64,000 nucleotides of DNA from Pythium myriotylum (lineage: Eukaryota > Oomycota > Peronosporomycetes > Pythiales > Pythiaceae): contig JALJCQ010000004.1 of the NCBI GenBank assembly GCA_023091665.1, positions 372,001-436,000 of the forward strand, in the 5' to 3' direction. The notes below the pieces were generated by a model that was not told the origin of the DNA, searched no databases, and saw only the letters and a list, made by a program, of their open reading frames with translations. Within the stretch, counting starts at the first letter, position 1, and each line of letters begins with the position of its first letter. A program made the translations under genes and the position numbers. Below are positions 45,689-55,497 of this stretch, piece by piece.

Positions 45689-47584
45689 ATGAAGCCCAAG
45701 TGGCAGTGCAAGTGCCAGCAGTGCACCAACTCTGCGGAAGAACCACAGTCTCTTTTCCGAAACATCGACGCTAGCAAGTTGCACCACGCCGAAACCATCT
45801 TCATCCTCATCGACCTTGGCGCGCAAGCGTTCGTGGTCGTATTCATGCCTAAGTCCTACTTTGTGTCCGTGCCCGACGACACTACGCCAACGGAAGAGCG
45901 CTTCTTCGCCGACATGGACGCCGCCGTCTACGCGCGCTACGTCTCCTCAGGCGCCATGCTCGTCTACCTCCTCGCACTTGTGCTTCGGCTCCATAGCCTG
46001 CGCTCGATTGCTCTCCGCTCCCGTTCCGACAGAGCCGATATCTTCGTCCTCCTTCTGCTGCTCACCGGACTCGCGGCGCGGTGGTACCCGGAGTACGAGG
46101 TCACGTCCGACATCAAGCAGTATGAGTTCGCCATTTCGCTCGGCTACCTCTGTCTGCTGGCGCTGCACTTCATCCTCAAGCCCGGCGCGGGTATGTTGTC
46201 CAAGAGACTACGCAAGATCCACGCCAACCGCAACGGCGACCACATCCAGATCTCGATCGAGTCGTCAGATGGGTCGTTTGAGCGCAAACCCTCGACAGCA
46301 CCGACCGCTTTCACTGCTCCTGCCTCACAACACGCCAATACCCTGTTTGGCGACGTGCAGCTCTACACGGCGGAGGACATCCCGGAAGCCGCCAAAGTGA
46401 TCATGCAGCGAGATGAACGCTCGGTACCCAAACTGCCCGAGCACTTCGACCAGGAGGAGACCTACGAGCAAGTGCTGATCACGGGTGAGCTTCGTGCGGA
46501 GTTCTGGAACATCGAGACGATGAAGCTCAACCGAATGTTGCGCGTACTAAATAAAAAGACCAAGATAGTGTCGAACGAGCTTGACAAGCTCAACACACAG
46601 CGCGTTGAGCTCGAAGCAGACCGTGACAACTTGCTCTTGGAGAAACACCACTATTCGGAGATGATCAAACAACTCGAGCTACCGGAAACGTACGAGATGG
46701 TGATCCCAGAGTTCATCAAGACTAATGAGCTTGTTGAGCACCACGCCAAACTCACGGAAGAAATCACCGTTCTGGACCGAGGCAACGAGCGGCTACTGAA
46801 GGAGAAAGCGAGGCTGCAGGCCACACTCGACGAGCTTGAGAGTAAGCTCTCCAGGTTTGACGAGAACGCGGAGGACGACAAGACCACTGACGACAGGATC
46901 TTCTTCCGTGTTGATCCGAACGCGTCTCCTGCTGAACAGCTTGCGCTTATTCGTAAGAAGCTGCAGCTTATGGATGACGATCTCATCAAGGAGGAGCACG
47001 AGATAGTCCGAGTGGAGAAAGAAATCGGGCACCTCAACAGCCATTTGGCCGATCTCTCCGGATCATCATCATCATCATCATCATTACCATCATCATCATC
47101 GCCATCATCAAGCTCTTTCTTGCCACCGCCTTCATCTTTTGTGTCCTTTTCGTCGCCAAGGCGGCCGAGAGGCCAGATCAAGACACTCGCAGGCTTTCTC
47201 GACAAAGGCCCGACCAAGTGGAATGGCCACGCCCAGGGTTTCACGTCCTGGGTCTGGCGTGTTGCGCACAAGCGTTGGTGTGAGATCGGTTCGGATGGCC
47301 GACTGAGGTTTCACAAGCGCCCCGGTGATAGAAAAGTGTTGGGCGAGATCGACCTCGCCGACGCGAGTTTCGAGATCAAATGCGAGAATGGCAAAGAGTT
47401 TGTGCTCTGCACGTCAGAGCAGCAAACGCGCTTCTTCACCAAGAACACCGAGGAGCTCCATACGTGGATACGGACTTTGCTAGATGCAAATTTGTTTCTC
47501 CAAACCGAGAAAGATCTGGATGCTATCGCCGACGAGCTGGATGCGGCCGAGAGATGCCGAGTCTTTGATGGTATCCTTGGCTAG
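45689..47584 (+). CDS. membrane-module/coiled-coil/PH chimera, copy F
   Basis: 631 aa, single exon, ATG at 45689. Leader MKPKWQCKCQQCTNSAEEPQ, four hydrophobic helices (~35-165, including FVVVFMPKSYFVSVPD and IFVLLLLLTGLAARW), linker HANTLFGDVQLYTAEDIPEA, coiled coil, an expanded Ser/Pro run, PH domain (~497-605; RWCEIGSDGRLRFHKRPG, LHTWIRTLLDAN). The tail differs from other copies (CRVFDGILG). Last gene of the array; its stop lies 187 bp from the stop of the intact convergent ABC gene, preserving the presumed ancestral arrangement. Confidence 0.82.
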   Translation: MKPKWQCKCQQCTNSAEEPQSLFRNIDASKLHHAETIFILIDLGAQAFVVVFMPKSYFVSVPDDTTPTEERFFADMDAAVYARYVSSGAMLVYLLALVLRLHSLRSIALRSRSDRADIFVLLLLLTGLAARWYPEYEVTSDIKQYEFAISLGYLCLLALHFILKPGAGMLSKRLRKIHANRNGDHIQISIESSDGSFERKPSTAPTAFTAPASQHANTLFGDVQLYTAEDIPEAAKVIMQRDERSVPKLPEHFDQEETYEQVLITGELRAEFWNIETMKLNRMLRVLNKKTKIVSNELDKLNTQRVELEADRDNLLLEKHHYSEMIKQLELPETYEMVIPEFIKTNELVEHHAKLTEEITVLDRGNERLLKEKARLQATLDELESKLSRFDENAEDDKTTDDRIFFRVDPNASPAEQLALIRKKLQLMDDDLIKEEHEIVRVEKEIGHLNSHLADLSGSSSSSSSLPSSSSPSSSSFLPPPSSFVSFSSPRRPRGQIKTLAGFLDKGPTKWNGHAQGFTSWVWRVAHKRWCEIGSDGRLRFHKRPGDRKVLGEIDLADASFEIKCENGKEFVLCTSEQQTRFFTKNTEELHTWIRTLLDANLFLQTEKDLDAIADELDAAERCRVFDGILG

Positions 47585-47771
47585 ACAACGTAGGATTAAT
47601 TAAGAGTATGAAATTGGAACAGCATGGAACCGATGTGGATGAATGCAAAAGTGACGTGGCCATTGTCGTCGGGATGTCGGCGCAATAAAACAGTACGGAG
47701 AACAACAGCGGCTGGAAGGAAGTGGAAAGGAAAAGGTGCTTGCTAGGCGAACCGCTACGTAATCTACTTGT

Positions 47772-50762
47772 CTACAACACAAAGTATTTGCCGTCGTCGC
47801 CCTGGGTCTGGCGGCGGTCGCCAGTCCACTGGCCACTCTCGAGCTGGCTCGTGTTGCCGGACCGGCGACTCGACCGGTCGTCGCTCGGCTTGCGCACTCG
47901 GCTCGAGGCACGGTTGTAGCGGTACCACGACGCACCGCCTCCAGTACGCGCCGACTCGGCCTCGTTCACCACACGCGTGCTGAGCGACTTGGTGAACTGC
48001 TGCAGGGCGAGCGCGCTGTCGCCGAGACTGCCGGCCACCTCGTCGCGCGAGCTGCCGACGTTGTCGATAGACGTGTGGCGGAGGCCGGCGTTGGGCGCAC
48101 GCAGGCTGACCGACTTCTTGGCCTTCTGAGGCGCAGCAGCCTTCTCCTCGTCGGGGTCCTCCGTCTTGTGCACCATCTCCGAGAAGATACCGCCCTTGCG
48201 GAGCAGCTCATCGTAGCGGCCTTCCTCGGCGACGCGGCCCTGGTTCAGCACCAAGATCTGGTCGGCGTTGACGGCAGTGGAGAGACGATGGGTCACCGAC
48301 AGGATCGTCATGTTCATCTTGTTCGAGAGGCGCTCAAGGGTCGACACGATCGAAGCTTCAGTCTCTGGATCCAAGGCACTGGTGGCCTCATCAAGCAAGA
48401 GCAGACTCGGGTTGCGGCACAAGGCACGCGCGAGACACAGACGCTGGGCCTGACCACCAGAGAGGTTCGTGGTCGCGTGCTGGCCAACGACGGTCTCGAA
48501 ACCGTCCTTGAGATCACGGATGAAGTGGCACTCAGCAAGGCGCGCTGCCTCCTCGCATTCAGCGTTGGTCGCGTTGATGTTACCGTAGCGAATGTTGTCG
48601 TAGATGGTGCCGTTGAGGATACCGCCGTCCTGGAACACCACCGCTGTCTGGTTCATGAACGAGGCCTTCGAGTAGTTGAAGATATCGTGGCCATCGAGAC
48701 GAATCACACCGCCGTCGGCTTCCTGGAACTGCATCAGACACGCGAGCAACGTACTCTTACCACAGCCTGACGGGCCGACGATACACGTGTACGAGCCACG
48801 CGGGATAGTCGCCGAGAGCTCGTTCAGCACATACTTCTCGGTCGCCTTGTCGTACTTGAAGACGAGCTTCTCGACGCGAAGGTCCTTCTGCATCTTGGGT
48901 AGGCTCGGGAGGTCCTTGTCGCTGTCGTTGTTGTTCGACGATTGGCCGAGACCAATGATGATGTCGTCCAGACGCTGCAAGCTACTAGCGTTACCGATGG
49001 CAACACGCATGAAACCACCGAGCGTGGTCACCGGGTTCGACACACGCTGCAGCAGCGTCATGAAACCGAAGAAGTCACCAGCCTTGATACTGTCGTTCGG
49101 GTACTCGGTGCCGTTCCACACCTTCATGGCAAGCGCGGCCGTCATGATGGCCGTGAAGATGTACATGGCCGACTCGATGTAGATCTGCACGATACTCGAC
49201 CAGAAGTCCTTGGAGAACTGGGCCTTGCGCAGCATGGCACACATCTTCTTGAAGCGTTCCATGAGCGGCTCCTGGATCGCGTACGCACGCACGACCTTTT
49301 GGCAGCTGACGGCGTTCTGGAACTCGGCGGCCACGTAGGCGTTCTTCGAGGCGAACTCCTTGGAGCGCTGGCCGGCGAAACCCTGCGGACCACTCGAGAG
49401 CAGGATCGCCGTGAAGGCAAAGGCCATGACGCCGATCGGGTACTTCATGTACAACGCGTAGCCAAAGCCAAAGCAGACAGCGATGAGCGGGTTGAGCAAG
49501 TTCCAGAAGACGGCCTGCCAGAGCGAGTTGACACGCGCGACGTCACTCGAGAACAGGTTGTTGAGATCACCTTCCGAGCGCTCGGCGAAGAAGTTGGTGT
49601 TCTGGCGCAGGATGATCGCGAGCAGGCTGCTCTGGACGCGCTCGGTGGCCTTGGAGATCATCTTGGACTGGAAGTAGCCGATGGCGTAGTCACCGATCAC
49701 GAACGGCACCGAGAGACCGAGCAGACCCATGATACCAATCTTGAAGATTCCTTCGTCCGGACCGGCCTGGTCACTGATGGTCTCGAACGCGTCCGAGAGC
49801 CGCGACTGGAAGTAGGCCATGAGCGGCGAGATCGACGCGTTCACGGCCGCGACGAGGAAGCAGAGCGTGAGGTCAAAGAGCTGGTTAGACCAGTGGCCGA
49901 ACGTGCTGCGCACGACGTCAAAGATGCTGTAGGCGACCTGCGACGAGCTCGCGTCGATGTCGCGCAAGTGGGCGAGGAACTCGGTGGCCGAGAGCGTGTG
50001 CGGGCGGTAGCGCAGCGCGCGCTCGAGGAAGCTCATGAGCTCGTTGCGGCTCATGTCTCCCGAGTCGCGACCGCAAATGATGAGCAAGTCGGTCTCCATC
50101 ATCTCGATCGCGAGCGCCGTGATGCCCGGGATGCGCGCGAGCGACGCGCGCAGCGACTCGATGGAAATGCGAATGTGGTCGCCATTGGCGCGGAACTTGT
50201 GGAGCTTTTTCGAGAACGTGCGCGCGCGCGGCTTGAGAATGAGTCGCAGCGCCGCGACGCAAATGTAGCCGAGCGTGATGTCGAACTCGTGCTTGGGCAT
50301 CTTGTATCGACAGCCGAGCAGTCCGCCCATGACCACGACGCAGAGCAAGTCGGCGATGTTGGAGTGCGAGCGCAGCAGCGCCGAGCGCAAACCACAAATA
50401 CGAATAACCATGTCGAAAATGTAACAGACCATGATGCCCGAGGAGAAGTAGCGCGAGCCTTCGGCCGCGGGCTCTTCGCTAAAGTAGTGGCCGACTTTGC
50501 CCTCTTTGGGCGTGAACGAGAGCGCGAGGAGCTGCACGAAGAAGTCGAGGAAGATGCCGAAGGCCTCGGAGTAGTGCCACTTGCGCGAGTCGATGATGCG
50601 CAGGAAAAAGACGCGCGAGGACGCGGCCTGCGCGCCGCGGCCGCCGCCGGCGCCGGCCTTGAGCGTGCGCGGGTCGGAGGCGTCGGGCAGCGCGCCGCCG
50701 ATCTTGACGAAGCCCTCGCCGCTCGCCGACATGGGCTCGAAGTTGGTGCTCTCGGACGCCAT
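47772..50762 (-). CDS. ABC half-transporter with extra N-terminal membrane module (ABC1)
   Basis: 996 aa from the ATG at 50760-50762; an in-frame ATG at 50855 adds 31 unconserved residues. Residues ~60-185 hold an extra membrane module (FVQLLALSFTPKEG, RSHSNIADLLCVVVMGG, YICVAALRLILKPRARTF) with an N-x-x-D segment and a basic helix reminiscent of a voltage-sensor fold. A six-helix exporter domain and one nucleotide-binding domain follow: Walker A GPSGCGKST (~665), signature LSGGQ (~770), Walker B LLLLDEATSALD, H-loop SVTHRLS. This is the ABCB-like half-exporter layout, expected to dimerise; substrate unknown. It ends DDGKYFVL, a possible class II PDZ ligand. Its 3' end is found as fossils behind copies A, B, C and E. 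Confidence 0.9.
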   Translation of the reverse strand: MASESTNFEPMSASGEGFVKIGGALPDASDPRTLKAGAGGGRGAQAASSRVFFLRIIDSRKWHYSEAFGIFLDFFVQLLALSFTPKEGKVGHYFSEEPAAEGSRYFSSGIMVCYIFDMVIRICGLRSALLRSHSNIADLLCVVVMGGLLGCRYKMPKHEFDITLGYICVAALRLILKPRARTFSKKLHKFRANGDHIRISIESLRASLARIPGITALAIEMMETDLLIICGRDSGDMSRNELMSFLERALRYRPHTLSATEFLAHLRDIDASSSQVAYSIFDVVRSTFGHWSNQLFDLTLCFLVAAVNASISPLMAYFQSRLSDAFETISDQAGPDEGIFKIGIMGLLGLSVPFVIGDYAIGYFQSKMISKATERVQSSLLAIILRQNTNFFAERSEGDLNNLFSSDVARVNSLWQAVFWNLLNPLIAVCFGFGYALYMKYPIGVMAFAFTAILLSSGPQGFAGQRSKEFASKNAYVAAEFQNAVSCQKVVRAYAIQEPLMERFKKMCAMLRKAQFSKDFWSSIVQIYIESAMYIFTAIMTAALAMKVWNGTEYPNDSIKAGDFFGFMTLLQRVSNPVTTLGGFMRVAIGNASSLQRLDDIIIGLGQSSNNNDSDKDLPSLPKMQKDLRVEKLVFKYDKATEKYVLNELSATIPRGSYTCIVGPSGCGKSTLLACLMQFQEADGGVIRLDGHDIFNYSKASFMNQTAVVFQDGGILNGTIYDNIRYGNINATNAECEEAARLAECHFIRDLKDGFETVVGQHATTNLSGGQAQRLCLARALCRNPSLLLLDEATSALDPETEASIVSTLERLSNKMNMTILSVTHRLSTAVNADQILVLNQGRVAEEGRYDELLRKGGIFSEMVHKTEDPDEEKAAAPQKAKKSVSLRAPNAGLRHTSIDNVGSSRDEVAGSLGDSALALQQFTKSLSTRVVNEAESARTGGGASWYRYNRASSRVRKPSDDRSSRRSGNTSQLESGQWTGDRRQTQGDDGKYFVL

Positions 50763-51576
50763 GAAGGCCGAGGTTGCTTTGGAACTGAGGGGAGAAGGGA
50801 GTCGGAGGAGACGGTCGGTCGATGGACAAGGGCGGAAACCCCGAGCCCTAATCATGCGGGCGAGGAGAGCCCTAGTCGCTGGGAGCGAAGGGTGGAGGGG
50901 GGGGGGGGGGAGAGGATAAGTTATGGGAGGTGGAAAGAGAGGGAAGAGACCGGAGGGGACAAGCGGCGGGTTCTATTCTATCAGCGATGGCAATGCATCA
51001 GCGGCGAGGGGTAGGGGAGCGAGGTGGCAATGGTTTCACGGGTGCCAGCCGGTTGGCGAGCAGGCGGCGCTTGGCGGTGGGTCGGTTTGTGGAAATTCAA
51101 GAAAACGAGAAGAAGAAAAAAAAACCACCAACAAAAAAAAGTGAAACGCCCCAACCCCACGCCCTCCCACCGACCACCTGGTCGCCAACGGTCTCTACGG
51201 CCATGACGCCCACTCGCCAGGATGCCACCGTTGGCGTCGGCGCTTGGCCTTTGTTGGCGTCGGGCCCGCGCCGCCGTCTCTCTGAGATCGCCCTGTCACA
51301 CACCCCAGCCTTCACTGCGTTGGTGGTCGCCGTGTCGTTGGGAGGAGAGCCCGACCGGCTAGTCAGTCGGGCGAATCTGAAGATTTGCGACGATCAGAGT
51401 TAGTCCAACGAAATGTCGCATTCTCATTGGGCCCCGCGGATCTGAGTCCGGACTCCTTGAAGTGAGCGAGCCAACGGCAACGAGACCAAGTTGCCTTTTT
51501 CTTCCGACCTAACTAATCATCCGTCTCCCTTCGATCGGGAGACCTTCTCTTTGTCTTTATCTTCTCTTTCTCTCCA
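50763..51576. promoter_or_regulatory. region between ABC1 start and the U-box gene stop
   Basis: 810 bp without a gene: the promoter and 5' UTR of ABC1 and the 3' UTR of the U-box gene. It contains a long G run (about 50896-50910) and A-rich stretches at 51110-51140. No domain is seen in the ORFs crossing it. Confidence 0.45.
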
Positions 51577-54500
51577 CTACGGTCTCACTTCGTCCATCTC
51601 GTCGAACACGCCGTTCCACGAGAGCCCGTGGCCACCCACGAGCGACTCGCGTGTGAGCTCCTCGCGCTTTTGGGCCAAGTACTGCCTGATCGCCTGCCGC
51701 AGCTCTCGGCACGACTCGAGCTGCTCGACGATCAGCGGCTGCCGCGTGAATGGATCGACGCGCTCGGTCGCGAGCAGCTGCCGCTCGATCACGGCGCGGT
51801 CCACGATATTCCCTGAGGGCAGCCGCACGGGATCGGTCATGATCGTGTGCAGCAGCGGATCCAGGAACTCGGACGGCACGTCCACGAGCAGCTCATCCAT
51901 CGCTGCCTGCAGCCTCGCGGCCTCGCGACAGCGTCGCAACACGCTCGCGAATTGATCCATCACCGACCGAGGCATCTTCTGCGGATCACCAAGCCACTCG
52001 GAGCACCTGAGAAAGGCGGTGTAGTCAAAGCGCCCGTCGCGAGCGAGCAGCGACACGAACTGACCGCCCAAGTGGTCGATGGCGTCGTGGTCTCGCGGCG
52101 TAGCCATCACCACGTCGTCGTCGGGTTGCGAACGCTGCTTCGTCTCCAGACGCAGGATCGCTCGACCGAGCGACCCGCGGCCATGCACATCCACGTCACC
52201 GAGGAATCGCAGCATCGACGACGCGCTCTCTTCCACCAGTCGCAAGAACACCGTGTTTTCCTCCTCGCCATTGCTGCCTGTGCAGTGGACAGTGAGCATG
52301 ACGAGGTACGACAAGACGCGCTGGGCGTCGCTCGCGTGATGCCACGTCGTCTTGAGTTTACCATCTTGGAAGGCAGCCAGGACCGTCGCGAGCAGGAAAC
52401 TCGTCGTATGGACGCATTGGTCGATCAGTCCTGGCTTCAGCATCGCTCGCCGCATCGGCTCGTGTCCTGCGAGCCACGTCAGATGCTCTAACACTTCAAT
52501 TAGCATCCGCATCGAGAGCCGCAGATGCTTGGAGTGCAACGCGATGTAGCCTTCCAGCATCGACGGCCGGAACGGAAGCGAGATCTGACGGCCGTCGCGG
52601 ATAGCCTCGCGCACCGAGGCCATCTGCGTGAGCAGTCCAGCCTTTGCATTACCCTCTTCGAGCAGCTTGGCAGCATCGCTCCATAGACCAGCGATCAGCA
52701 AACTCACTTGGTGGTCGAGGCCGGCGCTGGACGGAGAGGAAGACGTGTGGCCTTGAAAAGCGTGTGCGATCTTTTCACGCTGGTCCGGGAATTGCCAGAG
52801 GAAGCGAATCAACAGCACTGTCAATCCACGGATCGAGAGGAAGCCCCAGAGCAAGTGGTCGCCGTTGCTCGCGCTGCTGTCGAAGAGCATGCCGCTGTTG
52901 CGGACGTGGTAGTTCTCCATGTCTTCGTGGAACTGCAGCATGCCGTCTGCTAGACACTCTCGAAGTAGCGTACATGACCGCAGGATCTCCTGCAGGACTC
53001 CGAGAGGGCGGTCGTTCAACGAGCAGAACGAAAAGAGCGAGGACAACGCCTTTGCCGCTTCCACGCGTAGATGTGGATTCTTCGTACACTCCCTGGAGGC
53101 GACCAGCTGCACGAGCATCACCAAAATCGGCGCGACCGAGCATGCTACGGCATCCTCGAGAATCTGGGGAGTCGGGAGCTGACGTTGGAGCGTGAGAGCC
53201 TGAACAGCTTCGCACAGATCGAAGAAGAAATGCTCCGGAAACGAGCTAAACGCCGACGAAAACTGTGTGAGTACGATCTCGAACGGATCCTCTGAAGGGG
53301 ACGCGATCTCCAACAGCCATCGACACGCCTCCGCATAGAAACTGATCCAATCAACCACTGTCGACGGCTCCAGAAGATGGAGCTCGTCTTGTCGCCGTGT
53401 TTTCTCCAACTCAAGCAGCCTCGTCTTGCTTGCGGCGTAGTGGGAGGCTAACTTCGGACTTGTTGGAGAGCTTGGCTCCTTCTCATGCTCGATACGTTTC
53501 TCTTCACAGGCGCAGAAAGCCTCAAGCTCGCGGATTTCCTTGACTAGTCGTTGGTGCTTGGCCAGTGTGACGAGAGGCCCGGCGTGGAGAGCTTTGATTG
53601 TCAAGTAGATCAACTCGGTCTCAATGTTGAAACGTTCGCGAGGATATACACAGGCCGGGTAGACGAGTCCTCGACTGAACAATCCTCGAGCTCGCGCGTT
53701 CGATCGCTGGCGCCAATTCCGCGGGATCCCCACGTACAGGTGGCCCGGCACGTGGGCCATCCTTGGATCGTGGAAGCGCTCTTCATGTTCGAGACAAGAC
53801 ACACACACGAGTCGTGGGTCGAGGCAGTTGGCACACTTGAAGATCATTTCGGCTGAGTTGAGTTCGGTCTTGCACTCGGCACAGAAGAGGTCTCGCGTGC
53901 GTTCACTCTCCGTCAAGTACATGGCGGCAGCCGAGTCGTACGGGATCGGGTCATAGTGGTCGGCTGCGAGCAGAGGAATCGGCACGTCGAGCCGCAAGAA
54001 GACGTGGTCGGTGCAGTGGTATTGCCGCTGCAAGCGTTGCCTCTCGGCTTCTTGCTGCGTCTCGTCGAGAAGCGGCCGCTTGGTGAACTCGTCGTAGCAG
54101 TCGGAGCAGAGATCCGAGTCGTCGCACACGGCGCACTTGTACCGCACGCCGACAAAGTCTTTTTTCGCGCAAAAGTCACACTGCACGAACTCGTGCTTGG
54201 ACGTCGCGGGGTAGTAGTAGCTCCACTCGGACGACAGGCCTTGCTCGCGCGCTATCCGGAACTGCGCCTCCTGCTGCATGACGCGTCGGTCGTCGGCGTC
54301 TCGCTGCGCCTGCTCGATCTCGGCACTGGGTCTCCGCAGTGGCTCGGGCTTGTGTAGGTACGCGCGTCGTGCGGTGAAGCCTTCGTGGTACGCCGTCTGG
54401 ATGCAGTGTCGACGTTGGGCGAGGAACGGCAGCACGGTCTCCACGAGCGCCGAGCTGAGGTTGACGAGCACGCCTTCGTGGGTGTCGTCGCCGCTTTGCC

Positions 54501-55497
54501 GCGACTGGCAGGCCGCGACCATCGAGGCAAAGTACGTGAGCGCGGCGTCGGCGACGAACGCGTCCTGGCTTCGCAGCAGCGTGGCCACGAGCCGTGCCAA
54601 GAGCCTTTTGAGCCGGTGGAAGCCTTCGAGCCAGTCGCCGGGCGGCTCGCCGGCACTTGTCATGGTCGTGAAGCCCAGCAGCGGCCCGAGGAATGTGAGG
54701 TGCATCTTGCGAGCGGCGATGTACATGTAGGGCACGAGCCAGAACGTGGGCTCGCGCTCGACGAGCAGCCGCGCCGCGCCGGGCGCCGCGAGCACCGCGA
54801 CCAGCAGCTCGAGCAGAGGCGCCATTTCGGTGGCACGCTGCACGGGCAGCTCGCGCAGCCTCGCGCGAGCAGCGACGGCGAGCTGCGGCGCGAGCGACGC
54901 GAAGAGCTCGGGCTCGTCGAGCGCGAGGCGGGGCAGCACCGCGCGCAAGAACCGTTCCGCGTGGAACGGTTCCGGGGTCTCTGTTAACTCGGTCGTGGTC
55001 TCGAGGCAGTCGGCGCAGAGTGTAAAATCGCAAGGTGAACATCGATAGACGAGCGGCAGCGGCGGTCCGGAGGGTCGCGCGCACGCGGCGCAGATCCAGT
55101 TAACGGGCGCCGGAACCACCTGGAGCGGCGCGCAGGCGTTGAGCTTGTGCGTGTGGCGCGCCGAGCGCGATCCGAAGGCGGCGCAGCGCTGGAGCAGCGC
55201 GTTCACGACGCGCTCGCTGCAGAGCGCGGCGGCGGCGGGCGCGTCGCGCGTCGTCGCGAGCGCCACGGCGTGCCACTGGACCAGCAGCCGCACGCCAACG
55301 TTGGCGACCGCGGCCGTAACCTCCGGATCGGCGGCCGAGTCCGGAGTCGGCGGCGTCCAGAGCGCGACTGTCCGGAGAATGTGGAGCGCCGTCTGCTCGA
55401 CCGCGTCCAGCGTCGCGAGGTCGTGGAGCGCGTGGGCCCAGTCCGTTGGGAGAACCGAGTTGGCGGAGTGTTCTCGTCCACGTTGGCGTCGCGGCAT
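51577..55497 (-). CDS. UFD2/UBE4-type U-box ubiquitin E4 ligase with extra zinc modules
   Basis: 1306 aa from the ATG at 55495-55497 (MPRRQRGREHS); the longer frame begins with TTG. The C-terminal ~70 residues form a U-box: FLDPLLHTIMTDPVRLPSG, DRAVIERQL, DPFTRQPL, with helix RQAIRQYLAQ. Upstream, about residues 650-1150, is a helical region consistent with the Ufd2 core. The N-terminal half carries three Cys-rich zinc modules: CSPCDFTLCADC (~150), CDFCAKKDFVGVRYKCAVCDDSDLC (~440-465, a ZZ-type finger; listed here in parts: CDFCAKKDF and YKCAVCDDSDLCSDC) and CAECKTELN with KCANC and CVSCLEH (~540-570). E4 enzymes extend ubiquitin chains on substrates delivered to p97/proteasome. The N-terminal zinc modules are not part of yeast Ufd2 and recall UBR/ZZ-containing ligases. 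Confidence 0.85.
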   Translation of the reverse strand: MPRRQRGREHSANSVLPTDWAHALHDLATLDAVEQTALHILRTVALWTPPTPDSAADPEVTAAVANVGVRLLVQWHAVALATTRDAPAAAALCSERVVNALLQRCAAFGSRSARHTHKLNACAPLQVVPAPVNWICAACARPSGPPLPLVYRCSPCDFTLCADCLETTTELTETPEPFHAERFLRAVLPRLALDEPELFASLAPQLAVAARARLRELPVQRATEMAPLLELLVAVLAAPGAARLLVEREPTFWLVPYMYIAARKMHLTFLGPLLGFTTMTSAGEPPGDWLEGFHRLKRLLARLVATLLRSQDAFVADAALTYFASMVAACQSRQSGDDTHEGVLVNLSSALVETVLPFLAQRRHCIQTAYHEGFTARRAYLHKPEPLRRPSAEIEQAQRDADDRRVMQQEAQFRIAREQGLSSEWSYYYPATSKHEFVQCDFCAKKDFVGVRYKCAVCDDSDLCSDCYDEFTKRPLLDETQQEAERQRLQRQYHCTDHVFLRLDVPIPLLAADHYDPIPYDSAAAMYLTESERTRDLFCAECKTELNSAEMIFKCANCLDPRLVCVSCLEHEERFHDPRMAHVPGHLYVGIPRNWRQRSNARARGLFSRGLVYPACVYPRERFNIETELIYLTIKALHAGPLVTLAKHQRLVKEIRELEAFCACEEKRIEHEKEPSSPTSPKLASHYAASKTRLLELEKTRRQDELHLLEPSTVVDWISFYAEACRWLLEIASPSEDPFEIVLTQFSSAFSSFPEHFFFDLCEAVQALTLQRQLPTPQILEDAVACSVAPILVMLVQLVASRECTKNPHLRVEAAKALSSLFSFCSLNDRPLGVLQEILRSCTLLRECLADGMLQFHEDMENYHVRNSGMLFDSSASNGDHLLWGFLSIRGLTVLLIRFLWQFPDQREKIAHAFQGHTSSSPSSAGLDHQVSLLIAGLWSDAAKLLEEGNAKAGLLTQMASVREAIRDGRQISLPFRPSMLEGYIALHSKHLRLSMRMLIEVLEHLTWLAGHEPMRRAMLKPGLIDQCVHTTSFLLATVLAAFQDGKLKTTWHHASDAQRVLSYLVMLTVHCTGSNGEEENTVFLRLVEESASSMLRFLGDVDVHGRGSLGRAILRLETKQRSQPDDDVVMATPRDHDAIDHLGGQFVSLLARDGRFDYTAFLRCSEWLGDPQKMPRSVMDQFASVLRRCREAARLQAAMDELLVDVPSEFLDPLLHTIMTDPVRLPSGNIVDRAVIERQLLATERVDPFTRQPLIVEQLESCRELRQAIRQYLAQKREELTRESLVGGHGLSWNGVFDEMDEVRP

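Noticed and set aside
48942..51014. 690-codon plus-strand ORF
   Set aside because: Antisense shadow of ABC1; highly charged composition with no domain.
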